This document shows positions 43,490 through 55,375 of a stretch of 64,000 nucleotides of DNA, piece by piece. A model generated the notes under the pieces. That model worked only from the letters and a program-made list of their open reading frames with translations, ran no database searches and was not told the origin of the DNA. Origin of the DNA: Ancistrus triradiatus. Lineage: Eukaryota; Chordata; Actinopteri; Siluriformes; Loricariidae. The position numbers were made by a program, and so were the translations under genes. The stretch spans positions 186,001 through 250,000 of the forward strand of contig JAJAGP010000373.1 in NCBI GenBank assembly GCA_025084515.1, written 5' to 3'. Each line of letters starts with the position of its first letter. Position 1 is the stretch's first letter.

Positions 43490-44400
43490 ATCGTGCTACA
43501 GGGGTGGCATAAAAATGCTGCCCTGTAAAAAGTCTCTCAGAGGCCACTTTTGAGCGAGCATCGAGAGATCTTGGACTACGAGATATGCTTCTGCGACATA
43601 CTGAAAGACACTTGCCCAGTTGATAGACTTTGAGAGGGGATGCATCATTGGACTGAGAGAAGCAGGGTAGTCGTCTCGACAAGCTGCCTTCCATCTTGGG
43701 AGCAGTGGTTCCATGAGCGCAGGGCGAACAGATCACAAGTAGAGAAAACAGTTTGACATACCGACAAGCTCCCACAGTTGTGGTATCACCATTCAAACAC
43801 AGATGACACACCCTGTCTCTGCCCGGACCATTTCCATGCATTTAACAGAAGGAATTTTGTGTCCTACCATTGACAACTAACCATCATTACCTTCATTTGC
43901 AGTTGTGTCGTGAATGAGAAACCTGGACTGCCCAAGACTGTTTGTGATCCAACGATGGTCGGGTTCAAGTATGGAGGCCTTGTGATGAGCACTTCAATCC
44001 TGCATTTGCTGTGGAGCAACACACTGCCCCAGCTGCTGGTGTCATGATCTGGCGAGCCATCGCATACGACAGTCAGTCACCCCTGGTAGTGATACGAGGG
44101 ACACTAACAACTCAGGAATATGTGTAGGACATACAGTGGCCATGTGTCGCATCTGATGGCAGGGCTTCCAACTGCCATTTCTCAGCAGAATAACGGTTGC
44201 CCACACACAGCAAGGGTTTCCCAGGAATGTCTGTGCCAGATTGCAACACTTTCTTAGCTTGGCCAGTCACCAGATTTATCACCAATCAAGTTTTTTTGGG
44301 ACCAGCTGAGATTCCAGCAACCTACAAGTGTGCAGGATCTACAGAGCCTCCTTTTACTTGAACAGTTGACCCTAATAAAACTTATCCTTTTGCTATAACG
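43490..44400 (+). pseudogene. Tc1-like transposase fossil, family F
   Basis: The plus strand read in shifting frames gives an N-terminal IDFERGCIIGLREAG and QAAFHLGSSGS (HTH type) at about 43620-43720. It then gives FNPAFAVEQHTAPAAGVMIW, RAIAYDSQSPLVVIRGTLTT and QEYV at about 43990-44125, matching the Tc1 catalytic domain before the second Asp. The second Asp/Glu region is worn (SQQNNGCPHTARVSQE-like at 44190-44225). Terminal repeats were not found. Antisense frames 43479-43841 are by-products. Confidence 0.65.
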
Positions 44401-44470
44401 CTGTAATTACTTACAGATATCTATGTGTATATATACACATATATTCTACATATATACACACACACACACA

Positions 44471-45560
44471 GTGGAGGAAAGAAGTATTTGATCCTCCACT
44501 GACTTTAAAAGTTTTAATACAAAAACAAATTTATGAAACGTCTCAATTTTATGCCAGCTTTATTTTAACAGTGGCACATACAATATCAAAAGAAAACCTG
44601 AGAAAATTACATGAAATGATAAATAAAAATTAATTTGAATTTGATTGGAGGAAATAAATATTTGACCCCCTAGTAAAACATCATTTAATACTTGGTGGCA
44701 AAATCCTTGTTGACAAGCACAGCAGTCAGACTTTTCTTATAGTTTTTTATAAGGTTTGCACACACTTCAGGAGTAATTTTGGCCCACTCCTCTCTGCAGA
44801 TCATCTCCAAATCCTTAAGGTTTTTAGGCATGTACTTGGAAACACGAATCTTCAGCTCTCTCCACAGATTTTCTATGGGATTGAGGTCAGCAGACTGGCT
44901 AGGCCATTCCATGACCTTGATATGCTTCTTATGGAGCCACTCCTTTGTTTCTTTGGCTGTATGTTTTTGGTCATTGTCGTGCTGGAAGACCCATCCACTA
45001 CCCATTTTCAGTGCCCTGGCGGAGGCAAGGAGGTTGTCACCCAGGATTTTGCGATAGATGGCCCCGTTCATCTTCCCGTCGATGCGGTGAAGTTGGCCTG
45101 TGCCCTTAAAAGAAAAACAGCCCCAAAACATAATACTTCCACCTCCATGCTTGATGGTGGGGATGGTGTTCTTAGGGTCATATTCTGTATTTTTCTTCCT
45201 CCAAACACGTCGAGTTGAGTTGAGGCCAAAGAGCTCAATTTTGGTCTTATCTGACCACAACACCTTCTCCCAGTCTCTCTCGGAGTCATTAATATGTTCA
45301 TTGGCAAACTTCAGGCGGGCCTGGACGTGAGCCTTCTTCAGCAGAGGAACCTTGCGTGCACTGCAGAATTTTAAACCATTACGTCTCAGTGTATTACCAA
45401 TGGTTTGTTTGGAGACTGTGGTCCCAGCTGCCTTGAGATAATTACCAAGCCCCTCCTGTGTAGTTCTTGGCTGATTTTTAGCCTTTCTCATGATCAGTGA
45501 GACTCCACGAGGTGATATCTTGCATGGAGCTCCAGGTCTGGGTCGATTGATAGTAATTTG
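44471..45560 (-). mobile_element. Tc1-like transposon, family G (5' part missing)
   Basis: The left terminal repeat starts gtggaggaaagaagtatttg. The right part is cut at about 45560, where a LINE-containing segment begins. Only one end remains. Confidence 0.85.
44685..45560 (-). pseudogene. Tc1-like transposase, family G (N-terminally truncated, long open frame)
   Basis: A 268-codon frame from ATG at 45491, open further upstream to the junction at 45560 (QITINRPRPGAPCKISPRGV). It keeps the full catalytic domain: LWSDKTKIELFGLNSTRRVW (first Asp), KHGGGSIMFWGCFSFKGTG, GWVFQHDNDQKHTAKETKEW (second Asp), WPSQSADLNPIENLWRELKI (Glu). There are 34 residues between Asp and Glu, so it is DD34E. It ends VNKDFATKY. 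The first HTH is lost, so it cannot bind its ends normally. It is the longest intact transposase frame in the window. Confidence 0.92.
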
Positions 45561-48490
45561 CTAACTTTCTTTCTTATTTGCTAACTTTCTTTCTTGCTTA
45601 CTACTGTCAACAGATAAGGCTTTAACTGAAGGTGATTTCAATATTCACTTTGACAATGAGCAGGATCCACTTAAAATTGCTTTCGAGTCCATCTTAGAAT
45701 CCATGGGTATCACTCAGAATGTGATGGGACCAACCCACCGTTGTAATCATACTTTAGATCTAATATTAACATTTGGTATCAATATAGATAACCTTGATGT
45801 TTTCCCGCAAAGTGATTCGATTTCAGATCACTATCTTTTAGTATTTGAGCTATCTCTAATAAATAAAATCCTTCTGCCTCGTTATCACACCAAGCGCACG
45901 ATCACATCTGCTACTCCAGCTGTGTTTATTAAAAACCTACCAGACTTAAAATTTAATACACCTACGGAGATAAATCATCTTGATTGTGTAAATGAGCAAT
46001 TAGAATGTGTGCTTCGCTCAACCCTGGACACGACTGCCCCTGCTAGAGTCAAACGTATTAGGGAAAAAAGGCTAGCACCCATGGTATAATGACCACACCC
46101 GTACCTTAAAGCAAAGAACACGGCGCAAGTGGAGACATAGTAAATTGGAGGTGTTTAAGATTGCTTGGAGGGACAGCATGGCAGAGTATAAGCATGCCCT
46201 CACTAAAGCTAAAGCTGCATACTTCTCTTCAATCATAGAGAAAAATAAGAATAATCCAAGATTTCTCTTTAAAACAGTCTCTAAATTAACAAAAAAACCC
46301 ACAGAAAGTGACTCTCCCCATTTGTGTGTAATTTTAACAGTAATGATTTCATGACTTTCTTTAATGATAAGATAGAAAAACATTAGGCATAAAACTCAAT
46401 GCTCATCACATCACCAAACTGTTCAGCAACCTTCCAGATGCAGCACTAGTGAAGGACATCTGTTCAATTAGCCGTAAATCAAGATTAGAATCTTTTACCC
46501 CAATTACTAATACTGAACTATCCGCACTGATCAGCTCGTCTAAGTCATCAACATGTTTGTTAGATCCAATTCCTACACGTCTACTCTACAAACAAGTATT
46601 ACCTAGTGTTATAGAGCTAGTGTTAGTTATTTTAAATTCCCTCCCTTACCTTAGGTTATGTGCCCAAATCCTTTAAGTCTGCCGTTATCAAACCCACTGA
46701 TTAAAAAAGCCAATCTTGACCCTTGTGTGATATCTAATTATAGACCAATTTCAAATCTACCGTTTCTGTCCAAAATCTTAGAAAAAGCCGTCTATCAGCA
46801 GCTCTGTAGTCACCTCCAAAAGGAATGAAATTTATGAAAACATTTCAGTCTGGCTTCAGGCCCCATCATAGTACTGAAACAGCATTAATTAGGGTACTAA
46901 ATGACTTGTTAATGTCCTCAGATAAGGGATGTGTTTCTTTTCTTGTTCTGTTAGATTTAAGTGCAGCATTTGACACTATAGATCATGATGTTTTTACTAA
47001 ACAGACTAGAAAATACTGTAGGTATTAAGGGATCAGCACTTTCTTGGTTTAAATCCTACTTAACTGACCAGTACCAGTTTGTTCATATAAATAATCTAAG
47101 ATCTAAGCTCTCAAAAGTGAAGTATGGCGTGCCTCAGGGGTCAGTGCTTGGCCCGCTTTTATTCTCTCTGTACATGCTGCCACTAGGCTCAGTTATTCGT
47201 AAACATGGCCATTAATTTCCACTGCTATGCAGATGATACACAGCTGTACATATCAGCCAAAAACTAATGACAGCCTTACAATCAACAAATCGAGGACTGT
47301 GTAAAGGAAATAAAAGATTAGATGTTATTTAATTTTCTCTCTACTTAACTCAGATAAAACTGAGGTTCTATTAGTGGGACCCAAGGCTGTGAGAGACAGG
47401 TTAGCTACATCTATCCTAAATCTAGATGGCTGTCCAATATTGACCAGTCCGTCTGTAAAAATTTAGGGGTCACATTTGATTCAGATCTCTCCTTTTGATG
47501 CGCACATTAGCAGCATCCACTCAAATTGCTTTCTTTCAATTACGTAATATCGCTAAACTTAGAAATATCCTCTCTTTTAATGATGCAGAAAAACTTGTTC
47601 ATGCGTTTATAACCTCAAGGTTGGATTACTGTAACGCCTTACTTACTGGATGCTCTAGTAAATCTATAAATAAACTTCAGTTAGTTCAGAATGCAGCTGC
47701 CCGAGTGCTAACTCGAACTAGAAAATTTGATCATATCACTCCTGTTCTATCATCACTACACTGGTTACCAGTCAAATTCCGCATTGATTACAAAATGCTT
47801 CTTATAACTTATAAAGCTCTACATGGCCTGGCCCCACATTATCTGAGTGACCTCTTAGAGTTTTACAATCCAACTCGTCTACTTCGTTCGCAGGGTGCAG
47901 GACTTCTTTTAGTTCCTAGAATTAAAAAAGTCACAGCAGGGGGAAAGGCTTTTCTCATACATGGACCCCCAACTATGGAATAAACTTCCCACTTTCGTTT
48001 GAGATTCAGACACCCCCTCCAAAGTTTTTAAGTCTAGGCTAAAAGACATACTTATTTACGCAGGCTTTTGACTAGATTTAGACCAGGTTGCATGGCTTGG
48101 GTTGCTGGGGCCGGAGTCTGGAGTCATGTCTGGCCTGCCTGCCTTGTCCGCTAGCCGGGAGTGTCGAGTGGGCGGTCTGGCTGAACTAGGCTTCGGTCCT
48201 CGTGATCTTGACTCATTGCATCCTTGCCTTAGAATAAGGGCAGAGCTGGGGGTTCATAGTCAAAGAGTCTTATGGTGCTCAGAGACGTTGGGTTGCTGTC
48301 TTCTGCCGCTCGTGGGGTTTGCCAATGTCTCATGTGATCCCTCTTGGCTGTGTTTCCTACCAGTTCTCCTCTTTCTAGCTTTCTAGCTATGCTGCTATAG
48401 CTAATGCTGCCGGGGTCTCATGCTACACTTGGCATCAGTGATTTACATGGCATCAGTGATTGTTAATAAACAAACTGTGCTCTTAATCAA
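45561..48490 (+). mobile_element. L2-like non-LTR retrotransposon (5' truncated)
   Basis: Contains part of the endonuclease, all core reverse transcriptase motifs in broken frames, the C-terminal domain, and a 3' region of about 500 bases (cagagacgttgggttgctgt, gatccctcttggctgtgttt) with TAATAAA-like sequence near 48463. The 5' half of the endonuclease is missing, as usual for truncated insertions. Confidence 0.85.
45618..47983 (+). pseudogene. L2-like endonuclease/reverse transcriptase (multiple frameshifts)
   Basis: 45627-45860 reads GDFNIHFDNEQDPLKIAFES, with the EEP motif GDFN, then ending SDSISDHYLLVFEL with the catalytic SDH. 46700-46830 gives SNYRPISNLPFLSKILEK. 46825-47028 holds FQSGFRPHHSTETALIRVLN and LLDLSAAFDTIDHD, RT motif A. 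47100-47190 gives GVPQGSVLGPLLFSLYM, motif B. 47213-47265 gives FHCYADDTQLYIS, motif C with YADD. 47495-47983 is the intact C-terminal tail (LDYCNALLTGC, LQLVQNAAARVLTRTRK, LHWLPVKFRIDYK). At least five stops or shifts; inactive. Confidence 0.88.
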
Positions 48491-48711
48491 TAACTAATTA
48501 CATTTTCTGTTTTCTCTCCGAGCTGTGTTCCGGCAGTTCCGGCCCCACACATGATGTTCATCTGATGGAGCTCCACTGTGCATAATTCACATTTTATTCG
48601 ACCATGACTCCATGACTGTAGTTTCGCTCTTAGATTTATCATCATACCTGGGCCACTTAATGTCGATGTGCATACTTCACATTCTATTCGAAACTTTGAC
48701 TCTTCCTTCTT
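48491..48711. other. LINE 3' flank or 3' UTR continuation, otherwise unassigned
   Basis: Includes two related phrases (gcataattcacattttattcg and gcatacttcacattctattcg) 90 bases apart. It may be a degenerate duplication next to the LINE end. No frame. Confidence 0.4.
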
Positions 48712-49297
48712 CCCAAAACTTCCTTCTATCAGTGAGAGCATTGAAAATGGAACGTGGGCTGGGTCTTCCAGCATGACAATGATCCCAAAACACATGGCTC
48801 AGGCAACCAAGGAGTGGCTCCATAAAAAGCATTTCAAGGTCCTGGAGTGGCCTAGCCAGTCTACAGACCTCAACCTCACAAAAAAATTTGTGGAGGGAGT
48901 TTTGAAAGTCTGTGTTGCCCAGCAACATCCCCAAAACAGCACTGCTCTAGTGGAGATCTGCATGGAGGAATGGGCCAAAATACTAGCTACAGTGTGTGCC
49001 AACCTGGTGAAGACTTTTAAGGGAAAAAAAAAAAGTTTGACCTCTGTCATTGTCAACAAAACATTATGTTACAAAGTATTGAGTAGAACATTTGTTTATT
49101 GACCAAATACTTATTTTCCACAATTACAATTAAATTCTTCAAAAATCTTCAATGTGATTTCCTGGATTTTTTTTTCTCTCATTTTGTCTCTCATAGTTGA
49201 AGTGTACTTATTGACGAAAATGACAGACCTCTCATCTTTCCAAGTAGGAGAAGTTGCAACAATCAGTGGCGGACTAAATACTTTTTTGCTCCACTGT
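48712..49297 (+). mobile_element. Tc1-like transposon, family D copy 4 (3' half only)
   Basis: Begins inside the transposase (SESIENGTWAGSSSMTMIPK), passes SPDLN-like sequence, and ends with the right repeat (accaaatacttattttccac to ttttttgctccactgtatat). The 5' half is absent. Confidence 0.8.
48715..49090 (+). pseudogene. Tc1-like transposase C-terminal fragment, family D copy 4
   Basis: Shifted frames give a second-Asp region (QHDNDPKTHGSGNQGVAP-like, broken), WPSQSTDLNLTKKFVEGVLK where NPIENLW has decayed (Glu lost), and the end TVCANLVKTFKGKKKSLTSV with NKTLCYKVLSRTFV. Confidence 0.75.
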
Positions 49298-49306
49298 ATA
49301 TATACA

Positions 49307-49341
<35 letters not shown>

Positions 49342-49349
49342 GATAACAT

Positions 49350-49409
<60 letters not shown>

Positions 49410-49416
49410 CATACAT

Positions 49417-49496
<80 letters not shown>
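49298..49496. repeat. TA and CA microsatellites
   Basis: GTGTGTATATA, TA blocks and about 34 CA units leading straight to the DD37E element's left end. Confidence 0.95.
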
Positions 49497-49501
<5 letters not shown>

Positions 49502-51047
49502 GTGTGCAGAATTATTAGGCAAGTTGTATTTGAGAGGATTCTTTTCATTACTGAACAACAACTATGTTCTCAATCAACCCAAAAGACTCAAATATCAAAG
49601 CTTAATATTTTTGGAAGTTGGAGTGGGGTTTTTTTTAGATTTGGCTAGCTTAGGAGGATATCTGTTTGTGCAGGTAACTATTACTGTGCAGAATTATTAG
49701 GCAACTTAATAAACACCAAAGATATACCCATCTCACTTGTTTATTTTCACCAGGTAAACCAATATAACAACACAAAATTTAGAAATAAACATTTCTGACA
49801 ATCAAAAACAAAACCAAAAACAAATCAGTGACCAATATAGCCACCTTTCTTTACGATGACACTCAAAAGCCTTCCATCCATAGATTCTGTTGCTTGATCT
49901 GTTTACGATCAACATTGCGTGCAGCAGCCACCACAGCCTCCCAGACACTGTTCAGAGAGGTGTACTGTTTTCCCTCCCTGTAGATCTCACATTTCATGAG
50001 GGCCCACAGGTTCTCTATGGGGTTCAGATCAGGTGAACAAGGGGGCCATGTCATTATTTCTTCTTCTTTTAGACCTTTACTGGCCAGCCACGCTGTGGAG
50101 TATTTGGATGCATGTGATAGAGCATTGTCCTGCATGAAAATCATGTTTTTCTTGAACGATACCAACTTCTTCCTGTACCACTGCTTGAAGAAGGTGTCTT
50201 CCAGAAACTGGCAGTAGGTCTGGGAGTTGAGCTTCACTCCATCCTCAACCCGAAAAGGTCCCACAAGTTCATCTTTGATGATACCAGCCCATACCAGTAC
50301 CCCACCTCCACCTTGCTGGCGTCTGAGTGGAGCTCTCTGTCCTTTACTGATCCAGCCTCGGGCCCATCCATCTGGCCCATCAAGAGTCACTCATTTCATC
50401 AGTCCATAAAACCTTAGAAAAATCAGTCTTAAGATATTTCTTGGCCCAGTCTTGACGTTTTATCTTATGTTTCTTGTTCAAAGGTGGTCCTTTTTCAGCC
50501 TTCCTTACCTTGGCCATGTCCCTGAGTATCACACACCTTGTGCTTTTTGATACTCCAGTAACGTTGCAGCTCTGAAATATGGCAAAACTGGTGGCAAATG
50601 GCATCTTGGCAGCTTCACGCTTGATTTTCCCCAATTTATGGGCAGTTATTTTGCGCCATTTTTTTTCAACACGCTTCTTGCGACCCTGTTGGCTATTAGC
50701 AATGAAACGCTTGATTGTTCGGTGATCACGCTTCAAAAGTTTGGCAATTTCAAGACTGCTGCATCCCTCTGCAAGACATCTCACAATTTTTGACTTTTCA
50801 GAGTCTGTCAATTCTCTCTTCTGACCCATTTTGCCAAAGGAAAGGAAGTTGCCTAATAATTAAGCACACCTTATATAGGGTGTTGATGTCATTGGACCAC
50901 ACCCCTTCTCATTACAGAGATGCACATCACCTGATTTACTTAATTGGTAGTTGGCTTTCAAGCCTATACAGCTTGGAGAAGGACAACATGTATAAAAATG
51001 ATTATGTGATCAAAATACTCATTTGCCTAATAATTCTGCACACAGTG
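49497..51047 (-). mobile_element. DD37E Tc1/mariner-type transposon, near complete
   Basis: Terminal inverted repeats of about 27 bases: left gtgtgtgcagaattattagg-caa, right ttgcctaataattctgcaca-c. The right end borders TA (51048-51049), as expected for TA targeting; the left TA has been lost into the CA run. About 1.55 kb with one minus-strand transposase. Confidence 0.9.
49863..50829 (-). pseudogene. DD37E-type transposase with a single frameshift
   Basis: Starts MGQKRELTDSEKSKIVRCLA at 50829 with an HTH (GCSSLEIAKLLKRDHRTIKR). It reaches the first Asp in FSKVLWTDEMS, then stops at TGA near 50380. The following frame (from 50390) carries GGGGVLVWAGIIKDELVG, MIFMQDNALSHASKYSTAWL (second Asp) and WPPCSPDLNPIENLWALMKC (Glu). 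I count 37 residues between Asp and Glu, the DD37E type. The frame offset fits a loss of two bases, or gain of one, between GAAATGAG and TGACTC. Ends LWMEGF. About 322 codons in total. Confidence 0.9.
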
Positions 51048-51099
51048 TACACACACACAAAAGTTTCATTCGACTAAAACAATTCCTCCTAGCTGAGTT

Positions 51100-51570
51100 A
51101 TTTTTTGTCAATGACTCTAAAATGAAACCAAGGATCCCTCTCACCTTGTATCAAAGATTCAGGTGTTAGTGTTATAGAGTGGGGTGGGGTATGTTTTTGC
51201 AAACTTTGGCCCCCTTAATACCAAATGAGCATTGTTTAAATGCCATATCCAACCTGAAGTCAAAGCTCAAACCATCTCGGACTGTTTTTTTAAACAGGAC
51301 AATGAGGTCACTGTACTCAAATGGCTTCCCCAGTCACCAGATTTCAATCTAATAAAGCACATTGGGGACGTGGTGGAATGGAATATTCACATCATGGAGG
51401 TGTGCCCAACAAAACTGCAGCATCTGCATGATGCCATCATGTCAATATGGACCAAAATCTAAGAGGAATGTTTCCAGCACATAGTAGTACCTATGCAACA
51501 AAAAATTAAGGCAATTCTCAAAGCAAAATGGGGTCAAACCCAGTACTTGCACGTTGTACCTTATATAGTG
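51100..51570 (+). pseudogene. Tc1-like transposase C-terminal fossil
   Basis: 51232-51462 reads ISDCFFKQDNEVTVLKWLPQ, SPDFNLIKHIGDVVEWNIHI and TKLQHLHDAIMSIWTKI. This matches the region after the second Asp: the QDN motif is kept, but the span to SPDFNLIK is short and Glu has become Lys. Only this fragment is seen; it has no terminal repeats. Confidence 0.6.
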
Positions 51571-51594
51571 GTCAGTGAGTGTGTATATGTACTT

Positions 51595-52478
51595 ATATAC
51601 AGTATTTAGTCAGCCAATGATTGTGCAAGTTTTGAGTTTTTTCCAAAAAGTTCTATTATGGTTTCATCTGACCACATGATATTCTCCCAATCGTCTTCTG
51701 GACCATCCATATGCTCTCTGGCAAACTTCAGACGGGCCTGGACATGTACTGGCTTAAGCAGGGGGACACGCCTGGCACTGCAGGATCAGAGTCCCTCTCA
51801 GCGCAGTGTTTTACTGGTGGTAGCCTTTGTTACTTTGGTCACAACTCTCTGCAGGTCATTCATCAGGTCCCTCCGTGTAATTCTGGGATTTTTGCTCACC
51901 GTTCTCATGATCATTTTGACCCCACGGGATGAGATCTTGCATGGGGCCCCAGATCCAGGGAGATCATCAATGTCCTTGCATGTCTTCCATTTTCTTACAC
52001 TTGCTCCCACAGTTGATTTATTCACACCAACCTGCTTGCCTATTGTAGATTCACTCTTCCCAGCCTGGTGCAGGTCTACAATTTTCTTCCTAGTGTCCTT
52101 CAACAGCTCTTTGGTCTTGGCCATGGTTGAGTTGAGTCTGACTGTTTGAGGCTGTGGAAATGTCTTTTAAACAGATAACTAGGTCAAACAGGTGCCGTTA
52201 ATACAGGCAACGAGTGGAGGACAGAAGAGCTTCTTAAAGAAGAAGTTACAGGTCTGTGAGAGCCAGAAATCTTGCTTGTTTGTAGGTGACCAAATACTTA
52301 TAATCCACCATGATTTACAATTAAATTCTTTAAAAATCCTTCAATGTGATTTCCTGAATATCTTTTCTTATTTTGTCTCTCAGTTGAAGTGTACTTAGGA
52401 AAATTACAGACCTCTCTCATCTAAGTAGGAGAACTTGCACAATCAGTGGCTGACTAAATACTTTTTTGCCCCACTATA
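51595..52478 (-). mobile_element. Tc1-like transposon, family D copy 5 (5' half)
   Basis: A left fragment of the element end (cagtatttagtcagccaatg at 51600-51622) is joined straight to the first-Asp region of the transposase, so the whole C-terminal half is deleted. The right repeat is complete (tagtcagc-type complement, ending gccccactata). Confidence 0.8.
51630..52124 (-). pseudogene. Tc1-like transposase N-terminal half, family D copy 5
   Basis: From ATG at 52124 (MAKTKELLKDTRKKIVDLHQ). Frame 51798-52124 is open for 108 codons and holds the complete first HTH (KQVGVNKSTVGASVRKWKTC) and the second part (MRTVSKNPRITRRDLMNDLQ). A frame change follows near 51800, then PLLKPVHVQARLKFARE-like and WSDETIIELFGK-like codons to about 51640, where the frame ends with the first Asp. 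Confidence 0.82.
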
Positions 52479-53250
52479 CAACATATAACATAGCAACTCT
52501 ATAAGGGATACTGTAGTGCAGCAGGTATTGACTAAATAGCCAAGACATTGCAGTGTTTCCCACACACTGATTTATTTAATATCATCATTAACCATCATAT
52601 ATTGATTTTATATTGTTTTACTATTTAAGATGGGTAAAATCATTTCACTGTAAAACGCACTGATTCACTCAGCCACTCCTTACACTGCACTCTCTCTCAC
52701 ACACTTTTAAAGTATTAGAAACTGTCTTATGTGACAGCACAACATATTTTTTGTTCTATTCACGCAAATAAAATTATGCAAAGAGTCAGTTCGTCTTACT
52801 CCGCTTGTGTCTCCCCCTGCAGTGTGACAGTTTTCCGACACAAATACCAACAAATTCTCAAATAAATCCATGCGTGGTTCTTGTGCTATGGAACACAAAT
52901 CTTCTCTGTGTTTATAAGGAGTGCAACTCCAGCCAAATGTTGGCCAGCATTCAGTCTGCTAAAGCTAACAACATGTGTTTTATAAAACACTGTGTTTAAT
53001 AAAACTTTCTGCACCAGAGAGTTACATGTTATTACAACTGCACTACAGCAGCTAATGTATCTGGCAAGGTAGTATATGGGTTAAGTAGGTTAAATGCCTT
53101 AACAATAGACCACATCAGACCACAGACATACATGTGAAAGGACACTGTCCAAACAGACAATATGCAGCCTGTAAAACACTCAACATTAAAGTGGACAAAC
53201 TATTATTTCCACTCTGGTCAATTATTAAAATTAAACAGTAAAATACCTAC
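52479..53250. other. LYST intron, nothing recognised
   Basis: 772 bases of AT-rich sequence between two Tc1 elements. No exon of LYST fits the order here. Confidence 0.5.
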
Positions 53251-54779
53251 AGTGGTGCTTGAAAGTTTGTGAACCCTTTAGAATTTTCTACATTTCTGCA
53301 TAAATATGACCTAAAACATCATCAGATTTTCACATAAGTCCTTATAATCATCCAATATTACATATTAGTTAGTGGCAAAAGTATATGAAGCTTTGCTTTC
53401 AGTATCTGGTGACACACCCTTGTGCAGCAATTACTGCACCTAAACGTTTCCGGTAACTGTCGATCGATCTTGCACACTGGCTTGAAGAAATTTTAGCCCA
53501 TTCCTCCGTACAGAACAGCTTCAACTCTGGGATGTTGGTGGGTTTCTTCACATTAACTGCTCACTTCAGATCCTTCCACAACATTTCAGTTGGATTAAGG
53601 TCAGGGCTTTGACTTGGCCATTCCAAAACATTAACTTTATTCTTCTTTAACCATTCTTTGGTAGAACGACTTGTGTGCGCTTAGGGTCGTTCTTTTTCTG
53701 CATGGCACACCTCCTCTTGAGATTTAGTTCATGGACAGATGTCCTGACATTTTCCTTTAGAATTCTCTGATATAATTCAGAATTCATTGTTCCATCAATG
53801 ATGGCAAGCCGTCCTGGCCCAGATGCAGCAAAACAGGCCCAAATCATGATACTACCACCACCATGTTTCACAGATACGATAAGGTTCTTATGCTGGAATG
53901 CAGTGTTTTCCTTCCTCCAAACAGAACACTTTTCTTTTAAACCAAAAAGTTCTATTTTTTATCCACAAAACATTCTTCTAATAGCCTTCTGGCTCGTCCA
54001 CGTGATTTTTAGCAAACTGCAGACAAGCAGCAATGTTCTTTTTGGAGAGCAGTGGCTTTCTCCTTGAAATCCTGCCATGCACATCATTGTTGTTCAATGT
54101 TCTTCTGATGATGGACTCATGAACATCAATATTAGCCAATGTGAGAGAGGCCTTCAGTTGCTTAGGAATTACTCTGGGGTCCTTTGTGACCTTGTCGACT
54201 ATTATACGCCTTGCTCTTGGAGTGATCTTTGTTGGTCGACCTCTCCTGGTGAGGGTAACGGTAGTCTTGAATTTCCTCCATTTGTACACAATCTGTCTGA
54301 CTGTGGATTGGTGGAGTCCAAACTCTGGAGATGCTTTTGTAACCTTTTCCAGCCTCATGAGCATCAACAACTGTTTTTCTGAGGTCCTCGGAAATCTCCT
54401 TTGTTCGTGCCATGATACACTTCCACAAACGTGTTGTGAAGAGCAGACTTTGATAGATCCCTGTTCTTTAAATAAAACGATGCTCACTCACACATGATTG
54501 TCATCCCATTAATTGAAAGCACCTGACTCTAATTTCACCTGCAAATTAACTGCTAATCCTAGAGGTTCACATACTTTTGCCACTCACTAATATGTAATAT
54601 TGGATCATTTTCCCCTCAATAAATAAATGACCAAGTATAATATTTTTGTCTCATTTGTTTAACGGGGTTCTCCTTATCTACTTTTAGGACTTGTGTGAAA
54701 ATCTGATGATGTTTTAGGTCATTTTTATGTTGAACATAGAAAATTCTAAAGGGTTCACAAACTTTCAAGCACCACTGTA
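53251..54779 (-). mobile_element. Tc1-like transposon, family H, both ends present
   Basis: Left end cagtggtgcttgaaagtttg after TA; right end aaactttcaagcaccactg before TA. The inverted repeats extend to about 100-200 bases with internal matches (gacctaaaacatcatcagat). About 1.53 kb, and structurally the most complete Tc1 shell in the window besides the DD37E element. Confidence 0.9.
53400..54487 (-). pseudogene. Tc1-like transposase, family H (broken)
   Basis: Frame 53978-54487 holds a decayed HTH (ASPEFGLHQSTVRQIVYKWR), the linker RRGRPTKITPRARRIIVDKV and a second block (PRVIPKQLKASLTLANIDVH) up to AKNHVDEPEGY. The first Asp lies in the next, shifted part. Frame 53647-53871 has KHGGGSIMIWACFAASGPGR. 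The second Asp region reads KKNDPKRTQ, where the QxDNDPKHT-type motif has decayed. The last part (53400-53640) holds WPSQSPDLNPTEMLWKDLK-like codons in another frame, where the Glu motif is degraded. Inactive. Confidence 0.83.
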
Positions 54780-54959
54780 GGTTGGATAAGTGAGTACTAA
54801 TTAGCCCTTAATCAGCCCTCAGCTGACATCAATGGTCGTGGTTTTGATTACTTCAGAATATAATTGGTTCACTCCATTGTCACTCACCCTGAAATTTGAC
54901 TGAACATGAACAATTCTGCAAGGAAGACTGGTTAAATATTCACAAAAGACCTGAAACCA

Positions 54960-55375
54960 TGAAAGTTAACCTAAACTAATCCACACTGAACCTGAGAAGC
55001 ACGCTGCAGTCACCTCTCCCTCGCCAAGGAAGTGTTGCAATCTGGCAAATACATTCAAACAGAACCTGGATTCATTGCTAAAGGTTCCAGTACGCAGCAG
55101 TCCAGTCCACTGCAAGCAAAGGCAATGGTGGCTTGCTGTTAATGGCAGGACAAGCAATGGGCACTGTGACAACAAATATTGTGTTAGGATGGTGGACAAC
55201 AGAACTGTGGGAGCTGCTTGTGCTTGTCAGTGGATCAAACAATCCACTAAAGGATGTCAGCCTGGGGAGGCTGGAGCACAGTGTGTGTGTGCCCTCAAGG
55301 AACGACTGCACCCGACACCTCCTAGCTCCTGCCCATCTTGTGGCAAGACTCAGTGTCTAATCAGACCACACATGT
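54960..55375 (-). pseudogene. Tc1-like transposase fossil fragment
   Basis: On the minus strand 54966-55199 contains LQWTGLLRTGTFSNESRFCL, like the first-Asp motif (FSDESRF) with Asp replaced by Asn. The surrounding frames fit an N-terminal domain weakly. No ends seen; assigned with caution. Confidence 0.5.

Noticed and set aside
46072..46383. Minus-strand 103-codon frame
   Set aside because: Lies antisense to the LINE body and has no similarity that I recognise.
48102..48386. 94-codon plus-strand frame after the LINE
   Set aside because: Falls in the LINE 3' untranslated region and has no domain.
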